Virus record (IMG/VR): IMGVR_UViG_3300012928_000038 | Span: 1-24,939 of that record | Length of the DNA stretch: 24,939 nt | From: a virus | Reading direction: 5' to 3' (one strand) | Shown here: piece by piece, positions 16,801 through 24,057 of the stretch | Position numbering within the stretch: position 1 is the first letter of the stretch | How the letters are laid out: each line of letters begins with the position of its first letter | Position numbers and translations under genes: made by a program | The notes under the pieces: model-generated | Database searches by the model: none | What the model was told of the DNA's origin: nothing | The model's input: only the letters and a program-made list of their open reading frames with translations

Positions 16801-19800
16801 TGTATTATTTTCAACACTGAATATTGTATTTTCCAATATTGTGTTTGAAGTTGTGATATTGAAAATATCTTTTCCTAAAATTTCATCAATTTCAGCATCA
16901 ATTGATGGTTCATTAAAATTGATTTGCTCTCCAACTTTATAATCAGAACCAGAATTTGTTACAGTGATAGAATCAATTCTGCCGAATTTTACTTCATTTA
17001 CATCAAGTTGTGTTTTAGAAGTAAGAGGATCTTTTAAAAATGGATAGTTTCTAGATGAATCATCTAATCCAAGATGAGTTACATTTCTCTTATATAAACC
17101 ACTATTCAAAATTGAATCACTTTGATCGATTAAACTATCATAGTTAAACAAATCAGTTTCATTATAATGTGATTTTGTAATATATGGATATGCAAGATTG
17201 TTATTTGAATCTAATGTAGAAAAATATGCATATGTACCATTGGGGAATTCTGGAGTTATACAGAATCTTCCATTATATTCATCGAGATCTCCACTTGCTT
17301 TGTAAATAAAATCTTGAACAAAAGTTCCGGCAGTAAATCCAGCTGGTCTGAGTGAGGTAGAAGTTTCTATATCCGTTTCATAACTGGAAACCATTTTTTT
17401 CTTACCACCAGTATTTCCATCAGTAAAAATTGCAATTCCATTTCCATATGGACCGTAAATTGGATTACCATCATATGCCCATCCAATAATCGGAGAGTGA
17501 TCTAAACCAGAAGTTTTTTCATCTCCATTGCTGTCAAGATTATCGTTCAATAATGTACGAAGTTTTTTACCTGGATAGAAAGAAACTACTTTATTTTGTT
17601 TTGCTGATAAATTTGATTTAATTTGAACTAGATCTCTGTTATTGGGAATAGAAAGTGCGTTTGAATATCTTTCAACATTATTAAGTTTCCATTCATGAAC
17701 TTCTGCGTTTAATTTTGCACCTGAACCAGTCGGAATAACTTCAACAGTTGTACCCTCTTCATATCCAGTACCGGGATTAATAATATCAACCGATGTTATT
17801 GAACCATCAACAATAGTAGCAATTAATTTTGCCAATCTACCCACACCAACTACGTTGATTGTTGGTGGAGTAGTATATTCTGAACCAGAATTTGCAATAT
17901 AAACTGAAGTTATTTTACCATCGGCAACGATAACTTTGATGTCTGCTTCTTTTCCAGTTTCAACTTTTACAAGAGTATCTTTCTGATAGTTTATTAAATT
18001 AGTTACACCATAACCCACACCACCATTTCTGATGAATACATTATCAAGACTTCCTTTGACTACAGGAGTACCAATAGCGTTATAGTATGAGGGAATACCA
18101 CTGGTTTCACCAACTGAAACCAATCCGTTAATTGTTACGTTGATACTAGGATATTTGAATGTATGAGTTCCTACACCAACACTAGTAAGATTTTCATATA
18201 TTTTTCTTTCATAGTTAACACTACTAATAGATGATGCAGTTCCTGCTTCACTCAAATAAAATCTATGTTCATCTAAGATAGTTACTTTATAATTAACTGT
18301 CGTTGATAATCCAGCAATAGCAGTACCATCAAACGAATATTCTATATTATCTCCATTTTTGAAAGAGTGGTTTTTTGCATAAATGTAATTATTTTCAGTA
18401 TTGATGCCAACAAAACTAGAATATAAGTTTTTTTGATCCGCAGGTGGCCAAGATACTGCATCAACAACTACTTTTCTATTAGAAAAATCATTGGTAGATT
18501 TTGTGATAACAATTCTATCAATAATTTTTCTAATTTTTCTTGACGTAATGGTATGTGTTTGATTACCAAAAGCATTGAAGTCAATCGTGCCAATACCTGC
18601 TAATGCTTTCTCTTTTGATGTGTGTAGAGAAAATTCAGTACTACTAATTTTGTGGATAAAATATACTGCACCGGATGTAAGTCTAGTGGTTGAAAAACCA
18701 ACAGAGGTGCTTCCAATACCAATCGGAGTTCCAGTTGAAGAGTAATTAACTTCTTCACCATTTAATAATTTGTGATCTTCCGATATAGTAATTTTATCAT
18801 CACTGAGATTTACACCAAAATCATTAAAAGATACAGAGTGATTGAATCCTCTCATTCTTGCTTCTGCCGTCGCCTCAGTTCCATTTCCTCCAGAAATTGT
18901 TACAGTAGGAGTATCAACATAATCAAAACCACGATTAGTTAAGACAACATCTTCAATTGTTCCTGTGTATTGTCCGATAAGAGAAACACCCGATCCATTG
19001 CTGTCTGCAATTGATACTTTTGGAGGACTTACAACATCATAACCATTTCCGCTGTTTAAAATGTTAATGGCATCTATTTGACCAAAGAAAATTGAATCTT
19101 CTCCGATTGGTGAATTTAATTCAATACCATTTAAAGAAACACCAATTGGACCAATAATATCAGTATGTTTAGTTGCTGGTTGTGGTGTCTTGTATATTCT
19201 TTTGAAATTATTTTGATTAACTAAATCCAATCCAAATATAGAGGATGGGGTCAATTTATGGGTATGACTTCCGGAAATAGTTGAAATTCCAGTAATATTC
19301 AAATAAATTTGATTATTAAGTGAAGCAGGACTAGGTGATAGTTTAATATTATTATTATCAATTACAGAAGCGTAGTAATTTCCCTTAGAAATTCCACTTA
19401 TTCCTGAAATTAATTCATAATATAACTTTTCACCATCTTTAAAGTTGTGGTTAGGAATATTAATTGTATTTTCACCCATATCTACAGCAGTAGATTGGAA
19501 CTCCTTTGATCTGTTTGTGATGTCTACATCATTGTAACCAGGAAATCCTGAGAATGCTACATATGTATTTCCATCATTATCTAAAAATGTATTTTGGATA
19601 TTTGATAAAACACCATCGCTGTTGAGATTTGAATTTACAAAATCAAGTCTCTTTCTTACGATATATTTTTCATCAACTGTTAAAGAACCAGCATTGATCT
19701 GAAACTCAGTTCTACTATTGACTGATGTAACTAAACGATTTGATTCTACAACATTGTTATCGCTTGCTCTTAGTATATCTACATAATCATCAACATTGAG

Positions 19801-21429
19801 ATAATGATCTACCTCAGTTATAACAGCAGTTGCAGTTGAACCTTTACCATTAGTATATGTTACATTATTATAAAACCATCTATTGAATTTAATATCTGTT
19901 TCTTTTACTTTTTTTCCAAGATGCTTAACTGAGATCGTGTCGTTTTTTCTAAACTGATTAGTATTTGATTTTTCATCAAATCCTACAATAGTTCCAACAA
20001 CTCGCATCGTAACAAGTTTATTGACATCATTATCCTCATAACCATATACAAAATTTCCATCAATAATTGAATCGTTTTCTGAGAGAGAAGTAGATAAACC
20101 TACGCAATTAAAAAATTGATTAGCACTTTTGCCGTTGTAAGTAACCTCAGCATATTCACCATTTTCTAAATTAAAAAATGAACCACTTTTAGGAAATCCA
20201 ATAGTAGAATCAACAGTTAAAGTTGTATCTGTAACACCAACTCCTAAGACCTTGGTTTTCTTACTAACTATAAATTCATTTTCAATAGAATCTTTTGAGA
20301 AAAAGATTTTGTTATATTTTTTTCTTCCTAAAACTACATCTTGCCTTCTTGCAACTACACCCTTTGCAGTTGGATTATCAACTGAACCTTGTAGTAAAGT
20401 TGTTTCTTGAAGTTTAGATGCATCTCCACTAATTGTTTCAAAAATTACAATATCCGAACGCGACCAATCAGCATATGATGCTAAAATTGTATTATCAAAT
20501 GGTTTTAAAACTTCAACAAATTTTCCAAATAAAACGCTAAAAAGAATTTTTAGAGAAGAGTCTGTCCCTTTTGAACTATAAAAGTCTCTTGCTCTTGAAA
20601 GGATATTATCAATATTAACATTTTGGAATTGTCTTTCTTCGATTCCTGGTAAAAATAATTTTTTATATTTTTTGAAAAATTCTGCTAAGAATACTAAACT
20701 AAGGTTAGTGAGAGATGATCCTGCACTATGAAAACTAGAATTAGTAACATTGAAATTTAAAAATTCAGAATTACCATTATCAACATTATCAATACCACAA
20801 AAACCTCTAACACATCCAGTAAATGCAAAACTAGTTGCATTTGGAAGTGCTGATGAGTTTAATGGGTTATTATTTGTTAATGCGTATACATCATTAAGGA
20901 TATTTTCTTCATCAGAAACTGTAATTGAAGTAGAATCTATAACTTGTGTAACGTAATACACTTTTCCAGCAACAATCGATGAAAAAGATCTATCGAAAAT
21001 AATACTTTGATTTCTGAAAGAATCTAAACCAACACAAGATGAAAGTTGAATAGTATTATTTGTTTCATTAAAACTAATAACTTTTTGTTGATACGATGAC
21101 TTGCCAGTATACGTAAAAATTTCATTATTTATTTTTACGAGTCCATTTTTAGGTAAAAATCCTAAATGATTATCAACTTCAATAGTACTATCAAGGTTTC
21201 CAATAAACTTAGTCAGTTTTGGTGTCGTTGCAGTAAATTTAAGTTTCGTAAAACTTTCAATATTTTTTAAATTTGAAATATTTTCAGCAAGATCAACTGT
21301 TCCATACTCATGCTCCTGAGACAGATAGTACTGCTCCAAAAATTCTTTGAAGAGTGGATTATCATCTAAAATAAATTCTGGAAGTTGACTTTCCAGAATA
21401 TTGGAGATTTTTACTTTACTATCTGACAT
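10849..21429 (-). CDS. 7: Giant gp7-like baseplate wedge protein (3526 aa)
   Basis: It sits between gp6 and gp8, the T4 position of gene 7. The N-terminal part holds two helical segments, LPEFILDDNPLFKEFLEQYY (residues 16-35) and FLAEFFKKYKKLFLPGIEER (247-266). They are followed by RARDFYSSKGTDSSLKILF (279-297) and FVEVLKP (304-310), matching the T4 gp7 stretch with DFYSTKG and FLFKVLY. T4 gp7 is 1032 aa and carries this core towards its C-terminus; here it is at the N-terminus and ~3200 residues follow. Those are beta-rich repeats: about eight 'NHxFxxGExxxY' modules, about a dozen 'SGGxGY' modules, 'DTTIxV...E' modules, a YHYH-like segment (~1310-1416) and a 'FLNDVLQKPGIDY' module near residue 3170. 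No transmembrane segment is seen. The start is 3 bases after the gp6 stop with only a weak AAGAA ribosome site. I am confident of the wedge core; the job of the extension is unknown. Confidence 0.85.
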   Translation of the reverse strand: MSDSKVKISNILESQLPEFILDDNPLFKEFLEQYYLSQEHEYGTVDLAENISNLKNIESFTKLKFTATTPKLTKFIGNLDSTIEVDNHLGFLPKNGLVKINNEIFTYTGKSSYQQKVISFNETNNTIQLSSCVGLDSFRNQSIIFDRSFSSIVAGKVYYVTQVIDSTSITVSDEENILNDVYALTNNNPLNSSALPNATSFAFTGCVRGFCGIDNVDNGNSEFLNFNVTNSSFHSAGSSLTNLSLVFLAEFFKKYKKLFLPGIEERQFQNVNIDNILSRARDFYSSKGTDSSLKILFSVLFGKFVEVLKPFDNTILASYADWSRSDIVIFETISGDASKLQETTLLQGSVDNPTAKGVVARRQDVVLGRKKYNKIFFSKDSIENEFIVSKKTKVLGVGVTDTTLTVDSTIGFPKSGSFFNLENGEYAEVTYNGKSANQFFNCVGLSTSLSENDSIIDGNFVYGYEDNDVNKLVTMRVVGTIVGFDEKSNTNQFRKNDTISVKHLGKKVKETDIKFNRWFYNNVTYTNGKGSTATAVITEVDHYLNVDDYVDILRASDNNVVESNRLVTSVNSRTEFQINAGSLTVDEKYIVRKRLDFVNSNLNSDGVLSNIQNTFLDNDGNTYVAFSGFPGYNDVDITNRSKEFQSTAVDMGENTINIPNHNFKDGEKLYYELISGISGISKGNYYASVIDNNNIKLSPSPASLNNQIYLNITGISTISGSHTHKLTPSSIFGLDLVNQNNFKRIYKTPQPATKHTDIIGPIGVSLNGIELNSPIGEDSIFFGQIDAINILNSGNGYDVVSPPKVSIADSNGSGVSLIGQYTGTIEDVVLTNRGFDYVDTPTVTISGGNGTEATAEARMRGFNHSVSFNDFGVNLSDDKITISEDHKLLNGEEVNYSSTGTPIGIGSTSVGFSTTRLTSGAVYFIHKISSTEFSLHTSKEKALAGIGTIDFNAFGNQTHTITSRKIRKIIDRIVITKSTNDFSNRKVVVDAVSWPPADQKNLYSSFVGINTENNYIYAKNHSFKNGDNIEYSFDGTAIAGLSTTVNYKVTILDEHRFYLSEAGTASSISSVNYERKIYENLTSVGVGTHTFKYPSINVTINGLVSVGETSGIPSYYNAIGTPVVKGSLDNVFIRNGGVGYGVTNLINYQKDTLVKVETGKEADIKVIVADGKITSVYIANSGSEYTTPPTINVVGVGRLAKLIATIVDGSITSVDIINPGTGYEEGTTVEVIPTGSGAKLNAEVHEWKLNNVERYSNALSIPNNRDLVQIKSNLSAKQNKVVSFYPGKKLRTLLNDNLDSNGDEKTSGLDHSPIIGWAYDGNPIYGPYGNGIAIFTDGNTGGKKKMVSSYETDIETSTSLRPAGFTAGTFVQDFIYKASGDLDEYNGRFCITPEFPNGTYAYFSTLDSNNNLAYPYITKSHYNETDLFNYDSLIDQSDSILNSGLYKRNVTHLGLDDSSRNYPFLKDPLTSKTQLDVNEVKFGRIDSITVTNSGSDYKVGEQINFNEPSIDAEIDEILGKDIFNITTSNTILENTIFSVENNTITGITTIPHGFSDNDIIEISGISSSLYKNVEGFRQIGITTLSSRISVAIANTATTGLTTDIQLSDSTFTGKFRKDEIFKIGNELMQIVAIDNTNNKYRVTRVVNGSSGSSHSAGTVVTKQLQKFTFDIGKKLENKNIDFSNKENFAVSAVGIGSTYTSVVVGTAGSTSITVSIPPRAIYLRNHKFNTGDQLNLVSVGGTINASANAALTNPFDISTVDLFAVNVATDFIGLATSKAGVASSSIFFVSSSTGNNHTLSQIKNNLTGIVKKVSANVILDDPHTLRVDDEVKFNIIPNKTQKFTLKFNKTIKKLVVDPQTFLPASITSSEVTITNHGLETGDVVIYTNSVGVATPLQDNRQYHVIKISDDKFRLAESDFDSKSFPYQNINITEQGHGTHEISKVNPKLNVINGGKLALSVSDTSLQNFDINFYTDERFNSRYESKLIKREGTIGDGDPNTQIVFDITNDLLNEFYYRIEGDDNKFTDTYPSSVDKNVGEFSKISIVDSKFNQNYKITSIGSSTFGFTLVGSAETTSYTSAEFSSAFYSTNSKNEIGGIHSVKIVNSGNNTKNFPAVVSIATTTGKNADLKLNSKKVGEIVDVKVSDPGIEYLEDNTLKPKANSNIILKLINTRVLKGIGITTAGFNYTTPPTVIGIGNSTIITRANLQGGSVESVDIISSDSNLRQDLKIIPTNNSNGVSIIGAVSNSQVNTLSLKAPVNGFTVFPFEVGDQIFVENVQITNDVDGYNSSDYDFRTFTITARNTVGGTESVSYSIAGIGSTGGDYNTAQNAQFGRVIKSTDLAAFTPEFKPIRFTEGEKVIDVNNPSVSGIVVKDGWDENLNTLRLTNVIGEFTEESVIRGVVGNFKATISDITEFDFDLKVGSTSNDFGVWRNDIGRLNDNLQRIHDNDYYQRFSYSIRGEIALENWKESVDSLDHTAGYKNFSDYQIITEPDSRFDDNRTDTEINLNVEIVSDASVHTRMSYDLASEDTNATNLSKLIIFDSKVITDYNESRTNKVLMIDDISPSFTGITTSVGGGVIGLSTFFIKNNGNSLLHHSVNPVTAINTTDGVITVADHNFNTGEKLIYDPTNAGINTGASISIVTDSAPGVAATNLLPTEVYAIRTGDDTFKLAISKDKADTGIAMTFTNTLGIGLTQSFSTETDLASSRSIITIDNIIQSPLARKDVIVGLATAVGIGSTQISVTDVSNIVGKSLIRIENEILKVDLVGVGATNVLNIQRGAMGTVAAAHTVGAATTIVSGDYRINQGKIYFSDPPYGPAGIGNLTTRSTFSGRIYYRLDYSTNLIMDDISEQFDGTTDQFSIVQNGIGVTGITTSFGAVLINNIFQKPFFGDVGSILKSDYRVLQTNTGEDLKFTGSNLNEDLPSGGIINEFTVGVGSNYQVPTRAIGSAVVNGSGVITGVTVGVSTMGVRSGGAGHLFPPNVSIADTLGGGTGAAVTATVGAAGTITGFTVVSGGTGYSQSAPPKVFTDEPAPYTGLSMTGGSGSGAKMDVTVGTGGSVIGFNISDRGIGYEVGDELFLTGLPFNPVGVGSTDFSITVKNKYQDKFSGWVFGQLLELDDFSNQFNGARKSFLLTRTIASTEYYSIVAQPGRGIVLANNLLIFLNDVLQKPGIDYIFNGGTRLTFNEAPKPGSNFKIYFYTGSDQDFLSIDIEESVKPGDKLRLQRQDLVISQNQRTIYELIASDTVETETYAGVGIVTDTSFLRPVEWTKQTSDVIIDGQIISKERSYLEPLYLPSTNIIASVGSTDTEIYVEDCWSFSRIDDLGQTLNDIRVVGLGTTAVVEEIKKVTYEGDFGNITAIGASAVGIGTTTPKIEFTLTPNSTIYSPTPNNKQISRPGISTGDYFVIRNTTLGAGVTTIDNHADNVVAVGASFIDNVYRAAKVVSIGSSSIIVSANVKSLAGINTLTQPTDLATFGTYSWGKINTGDRPIATAKSFTFHNTNGNVGINTSAHISRLIQLRVAYT
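12195..12545 (-). repeat. Cluster of three SGGxGY modules in the gp7-like protein
   Basis: This encodes about residues 2961-3078, with three tandem units: GVRSGGAGHLFPPNVSIAD, TVVSGGTGYSQSAPPKV and FNISDRGIGYEVGDELFL. It is the densest run of the module in the window, separated by Gly/Thr-rich spacers. Confidence 0.8.
14735..15150 (-). repeat. Cluster of three divergent SGGxGY modules
   Basis: This encodes about residues 2093-2231 of the gp7-like protein: VKIVNSGNNTKNFPAVVSI, VKVSDPGIEYLEDNTL and GITTAGFNYTTPPTVIGIG. The copies are more diverged than those near residue 3000. Confidence 0.65.
17180..17500 (-). other. YHYH-like domain in the gp7-like protein
   Basis: This encodes about residues 1310-1416: SPIIGWAYDGNPIYGPYG, LDEYNGRF and TPEFPNGTYAYF. 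These are the hallmark strings of the YHYH family (PF14240), with the usual 'LDECNG' changed to LDEYNG. The family's function is unknown; here the domain is embedded in a baseplate protein. Confidence 0.7.
17700..18045 (-). repeat. Three SGGxGY modules in the gp7-like protein
   Basis: This encodes about residues 1128-1243: VFIRNGGVGYGV, VYIANSGSEYTTPPTINVVG and GSITSVDIINPGTGYEEG. The last is the closest match to the gp8 and DUF4815 copies. Confidence 0.75.
18855..19080 (-). repeat. Two SGGxGY modules in the gp7-like protein
   Basis: This encodes about residues 783-858: INILNSGNGYDVVSPPKVSI followed by DVVLTNRGFDYVDTPTVTI, spaced by about 40 residues as in the other clusters. Confidence 0.75.
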
Positions 21430-21432
21430 TTC

Positions 21433-23370
21433 TTATCGAGTAAATTTCGTGCTGCTGGTGTAACTTGAAGGAGGATTATAATCAGTACCAGATCTATTAG
21501 ATCCAGAAGTGAGTGAATCCTCTTTGAGTGTTAAAACACTTTTTCCTGTAGTATCTAGGACAATATAAAGATTCTCTTTTGCGACAATATCATTTGATTC
21601 TGGTGTTACTCCAATTTCAATACGATTGAGAAGAGATGTGGATGAAATATTGATTGGGAAGAGAATAATTTCACCTTTTACGTAATCAACAGTTCCTGCA
21701 TTTTCAATAACTGTCAAAATTTGATTATTTTCATCAAATTTAATAACTGATATAGATCCAGTTTTAGGTTCTGCTTGAAGTGGTCTTCCTGGTATGGTAA
21801 TATCAGTATCAGGAACATCAGTTAAGAAAAGTGTTCCTTCGATACCAGAAACTGTAAAACCAGATGATCTGATATTGAAACCTTCCACCTCAGCATGGAA
21901 TTTATTTGCATAGCAGAGTTCATAATTTGCTAGAGTATTAAATGCAGGAACTAAATTCCTCCTCATTACAAGATTTGTAATATTTGAGGTAATTCCTTTA
22001 TCAACATTATCAATTTGGGAAAGAAGTTTACTATACTTTAATCTTCCACCAAAAGAATTAATATCAGTTGATTTTGCATAATTTTCAATTGCTGTAATAA
22101 CTCTACTAAAAAGGTCTTGCTTATTTGTAACCAAACCGGGATCGTATGAAACAGTGGAATCGTACTCAACATACAGATATTTTAAGTCTAAAAATTCTTG
22201 TTTGATGCCAGCAATAGTATATTCCTTTAATTTACTTTCAATAGTATTTTTTGCTACGTCCGAAAGAGAGTCACCATTTTTTGGTTTAATTGTGATGAAA
22301 ACTTTACCATATTGTGGTGGATCAAGTTCTTCACCTCCATATGCTGATACCGATTCAATATTTGGATATAAGAAAGGAATCAGACTAGTGTAATCATTGG
22401 CAGTAACCGCTCTGTACTGCGATGCATAGACCCTAGGAGCGAGGTATTTGATGGTATCAATACTTTCTATCTCATCACCGTTTGCAGACCCTTCTAGGGT
22501 CGTTATATTGGAGATATTACTTGTTATATTTGTTTCGGTTCCGCCCTGTAAATACGTTAATTTTCCAGAAAATGTAAAATTTGATGCTCCATTTGCTGCG
22601 GATCCACTTGTTTCAATATAAGTGACTTCAATTGTATTCCCAGAAGCAGGTTTTTTGCCTAAAATGTTATCGCCAAAAAGAATTTGATATTTTTCGTCTT
22701 CAATCTCTTGTATAAGATACAAACGAGTATCTGGTTCTACGTTAAAAATATTTTCATATGGAGTATACTCCTCTACACTACTTCCAATCGTCGAAACACG
22801 AATTGTAGAGGTATCAATATTGCTATTTGGTAAAATATATTTTTGATCTGGTTGCGAATCGTCTACTATAAAGGTTTTTTTCAATAAATTTCCTTCATAA
22901 ATCTCAATTCCACTGAATACTGCTATTCCTGCGGAGTTTGGACTTACTGAAATGTCTTCTGGAATTGAAAAAATGTAATTTGAGTTATTTGCAGCACCCA
23001 AAGCGACAACGCCTTTCTTCAATTTGACAGATCTGGCACCAAAATTGGATCCCAGAGCAGCAGCACTTACATTTACACTAAAACTTATGGTTGCAATTGA
23101 AGATCTTTTCGATCTGGGAACATATCCAATATTTCTTGCCAAAGATACAACATTTTCTCTCAATGTTGCGCTATCAATGAACGATTCGTTCACTGCCATA
23201 TTGGTATTATAGGCAGTAACGTATGAATTATATGCTAACGTGTCAATTAGAACAGAAAAATTGGATCCTTCAAAGTCAAAATCCGTAAAATTACTGTTCG
23301 ACCTCAGATAATCCTTAATCTGAGTTCTTATATCATTAAAATCGAGGTTGGTAAACTGGTTAAATGACAT
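21433..23370 (-). CDS. 6: Baseplate wedge subunit gp6 (645 aa)
   Basis: gp6 forms the ring-linking core of the T4 wedge, dimerising and binding gp25, gp53 and gp7. The family signature is clear at the N-terminus: FDFEGSNFSVLIDTLAYNSY (residues 31-50), AVNESFIDSATLRENVVSLA (59-78) and IGYVPRS (81-87). The length is close to T4 gp6 (660 aa), so the protein looks full length. The middle contains the alternating-strand region typical of gp6/gpJ-like proteins, with YLAPRVYASQYRAVTANDY (about 309-327). Its ATG overlaps the gp25 stop by one base (TAATG), implying coupled translation. AGGG just upstream serves as a modest ribosome binding site. It is followed 3 bases later by the gp7-like gene. Confidence 0.95.
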   Translation of the reverse strand: MSFNQFTNLDFNDIRTQIKDYLRSNSNFTDFDFEGSNFSVLIDTLAYNSYVTAYNTNMAVNESFIDSATLRENVVSLARNIGYVPRSKRSSIATISFSVNVSAAALGSNFGARSVKLKKGVVALGAANNSNYIFSIPEDISVSPNSAGIAVFSGIEIYEGNLLKKTFIVDDSQPDQKYILPNSNIDTSTIRVSTIGSSVEEYTPYENIFNVEPDTRLYLIQEIEDEKYQILFGDNILGKKPASGNTIEVTYIETSGSAANGASNFTFSGKLTYLQGGTETNITSNISNITTLEGSANGDEIESIDTIKYLAPRVYASQYRAVTANDYTSLIPFLYPNIESVSAYGGEELDPPQYGKVFITIKPKNGDSLSDVAKNTIESKLKEYTIAGIKQEFLDLKYLYVEYDSTVSYDPGLVTNKQDLFSRVITAIENYAKSTDINSFGGRLKYSKLLSQIDNVDKGITSNITNLVMRRNLVPAFNTLANYELCYANKFHAEVEGFNIRSSGFTVSGIEGTLFLTDVPDTDITIPGRPLQAEPKTGSISVIKFDENNQILTVIENAGTVDYVKGEIILFPINISSTSLLNRIEIGVTPESNDIVAKENLYIVLDTTGKSVLTLKEDSLTSGSNRSGTDYNPPSSYTSSTKFTR

Positions 23371-23768
23371 TATACCCTAGAAGGTTGTAAGATAAACTCT
23401 ATATTCTGTGTCGGAAGTGGTAATCCAGTAATATCATACTCAACTTGAATGAATAAACTGTTAGTATCATCCTGACCTTCAACGAAAACGTTAGTCAGAT
23501 CGATTCTAGGTTCAAAATTTTTTAATAATGAAATAACTTCTTCCCTTAATACATCATTATCAAATGTACTTAATTCAAAAAGTGTATCACCAACAGATGT
23601 TCCGAGTAAATCGTTGAAAAATCTCTCTCCAATGCGAGTTCGGATCAGATTTATAACTGATTTCTTAATCGCATCTTCATTTTTAAGAGTTGTTATGTCG
23701 TTTGTTATGGGATGACGTTTAAAAGATAGACTTATATCCCTAAAACTACGCGAACGCTTAACTGGCAT
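23370..23768 (-). CDS. 25: Baseplate wedge subunit gp25 (132 aa)
   Basis: gp25 joins the inner baseplate wedge to the sheath and acts in the start of sheath assembly; with gp6 it belongs to the most conserved core of contractile injection systems. The length is the same as T4 gp25. The conserved EPR motif is at residues 86-88 (LLKNFEPRIDLTNVFVEG), preceded by the family pattern TRIGERFFNDLLGTSVGDTL (44-63). No clear Shine-Dalgarno sequence precedes the ATG at 23766-23768. A late-promoter-like TATAGATA lies 24 bases upstream in the 37-base gap. The stop overlaps the gp6 start. The identification is secure. Confidence 0.95.
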   Translation of the reverse strand: MPVKRSRSFRDISLSFKRHPITNDITTLKNEDAIKKSVINLIRTRIGERFFNDLLGTSVGDTLFELSTFDNDVLREEVISLLKNFEPRIDLTNVFVEGQDDTNSLFIQVEYDITGLPLPTQNIEFILQPSRV

Positions 23769-23792
23769 CTGTTTGGATACACTTCAACATAC

Positions 23793-23800
23793 TATCTATA
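23793..23800 (-). promoter_or_regulatory. Candidate late promoter box TATAGATA upstream of gene 25
   Basis: One mismatch from TATAAATA (G for A at position 5), located in the 37-base gap before gp25 with 24 bases to the start codon. The placement resembles the two exact boxes, but the match is weaker. Confidence 0.45.
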
Positions 23801-23805
23801 ATGGT

Positions 23806-24057
23806 TTAGTAGCGATTTGGAATTGATTTGTACTCCTCATCCATCTTTTCGGGGGATAAGGGGTCTGCATCTGACAGAACTTGATCCCTTTCATTAAGAT
23901 TAATGGGTTTTGACTCATCAAAAACCACTTCTTGAAGAATTACAGGTTCTTTGTAAGACGCATCAGCGGGCAGTGACCAATGATCTGTGGTCAAACATGT
24001 GGTTCCCCACACTTCTTTCATGTAATTAGTGTCTCTATCGACTGGTGAATTACCCAT
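23806..24057 (-). CDS. Small protein of unknown function, 83 aa
   Basis: The frame is open further upstream (to an ATG at 24174), but the likely start is the ATG at 24055-24057. It is preceded 4 bases upstream by a strong GAGGAGG site and overlaps the previous stop by only 8 bases, the same layout as elsewhere in the window. The upstream option would overlap the 232-aa gene by 125 bases. The product starts MGNSPVDRDTNYMKEVWGTT and is acidic in its second half (VVFDESKPINLNERDQVLSD). It has no signal peptide, membrane segment or motif that I recognise. It lies between an unknown protein and gp25, so a virion or late function is possible but not shown. Confidence 0.72.
   Translation of the reverse strand: MGNSPVDRDTNYMKEVWGTTCLTTDHWSLPADASYKEPVILQEVVFDESKPINLNERDQVLSDADPLSPEKMDEEYKSIPNRY

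Noticed and set aside
10849-21429. The repeat chain as a CRISPR array or DNA-level tandem repeat
   Set aside because: Similarity between copies is at protein level only; units are irregularly spaced and the DNA copies are strongly diverged.
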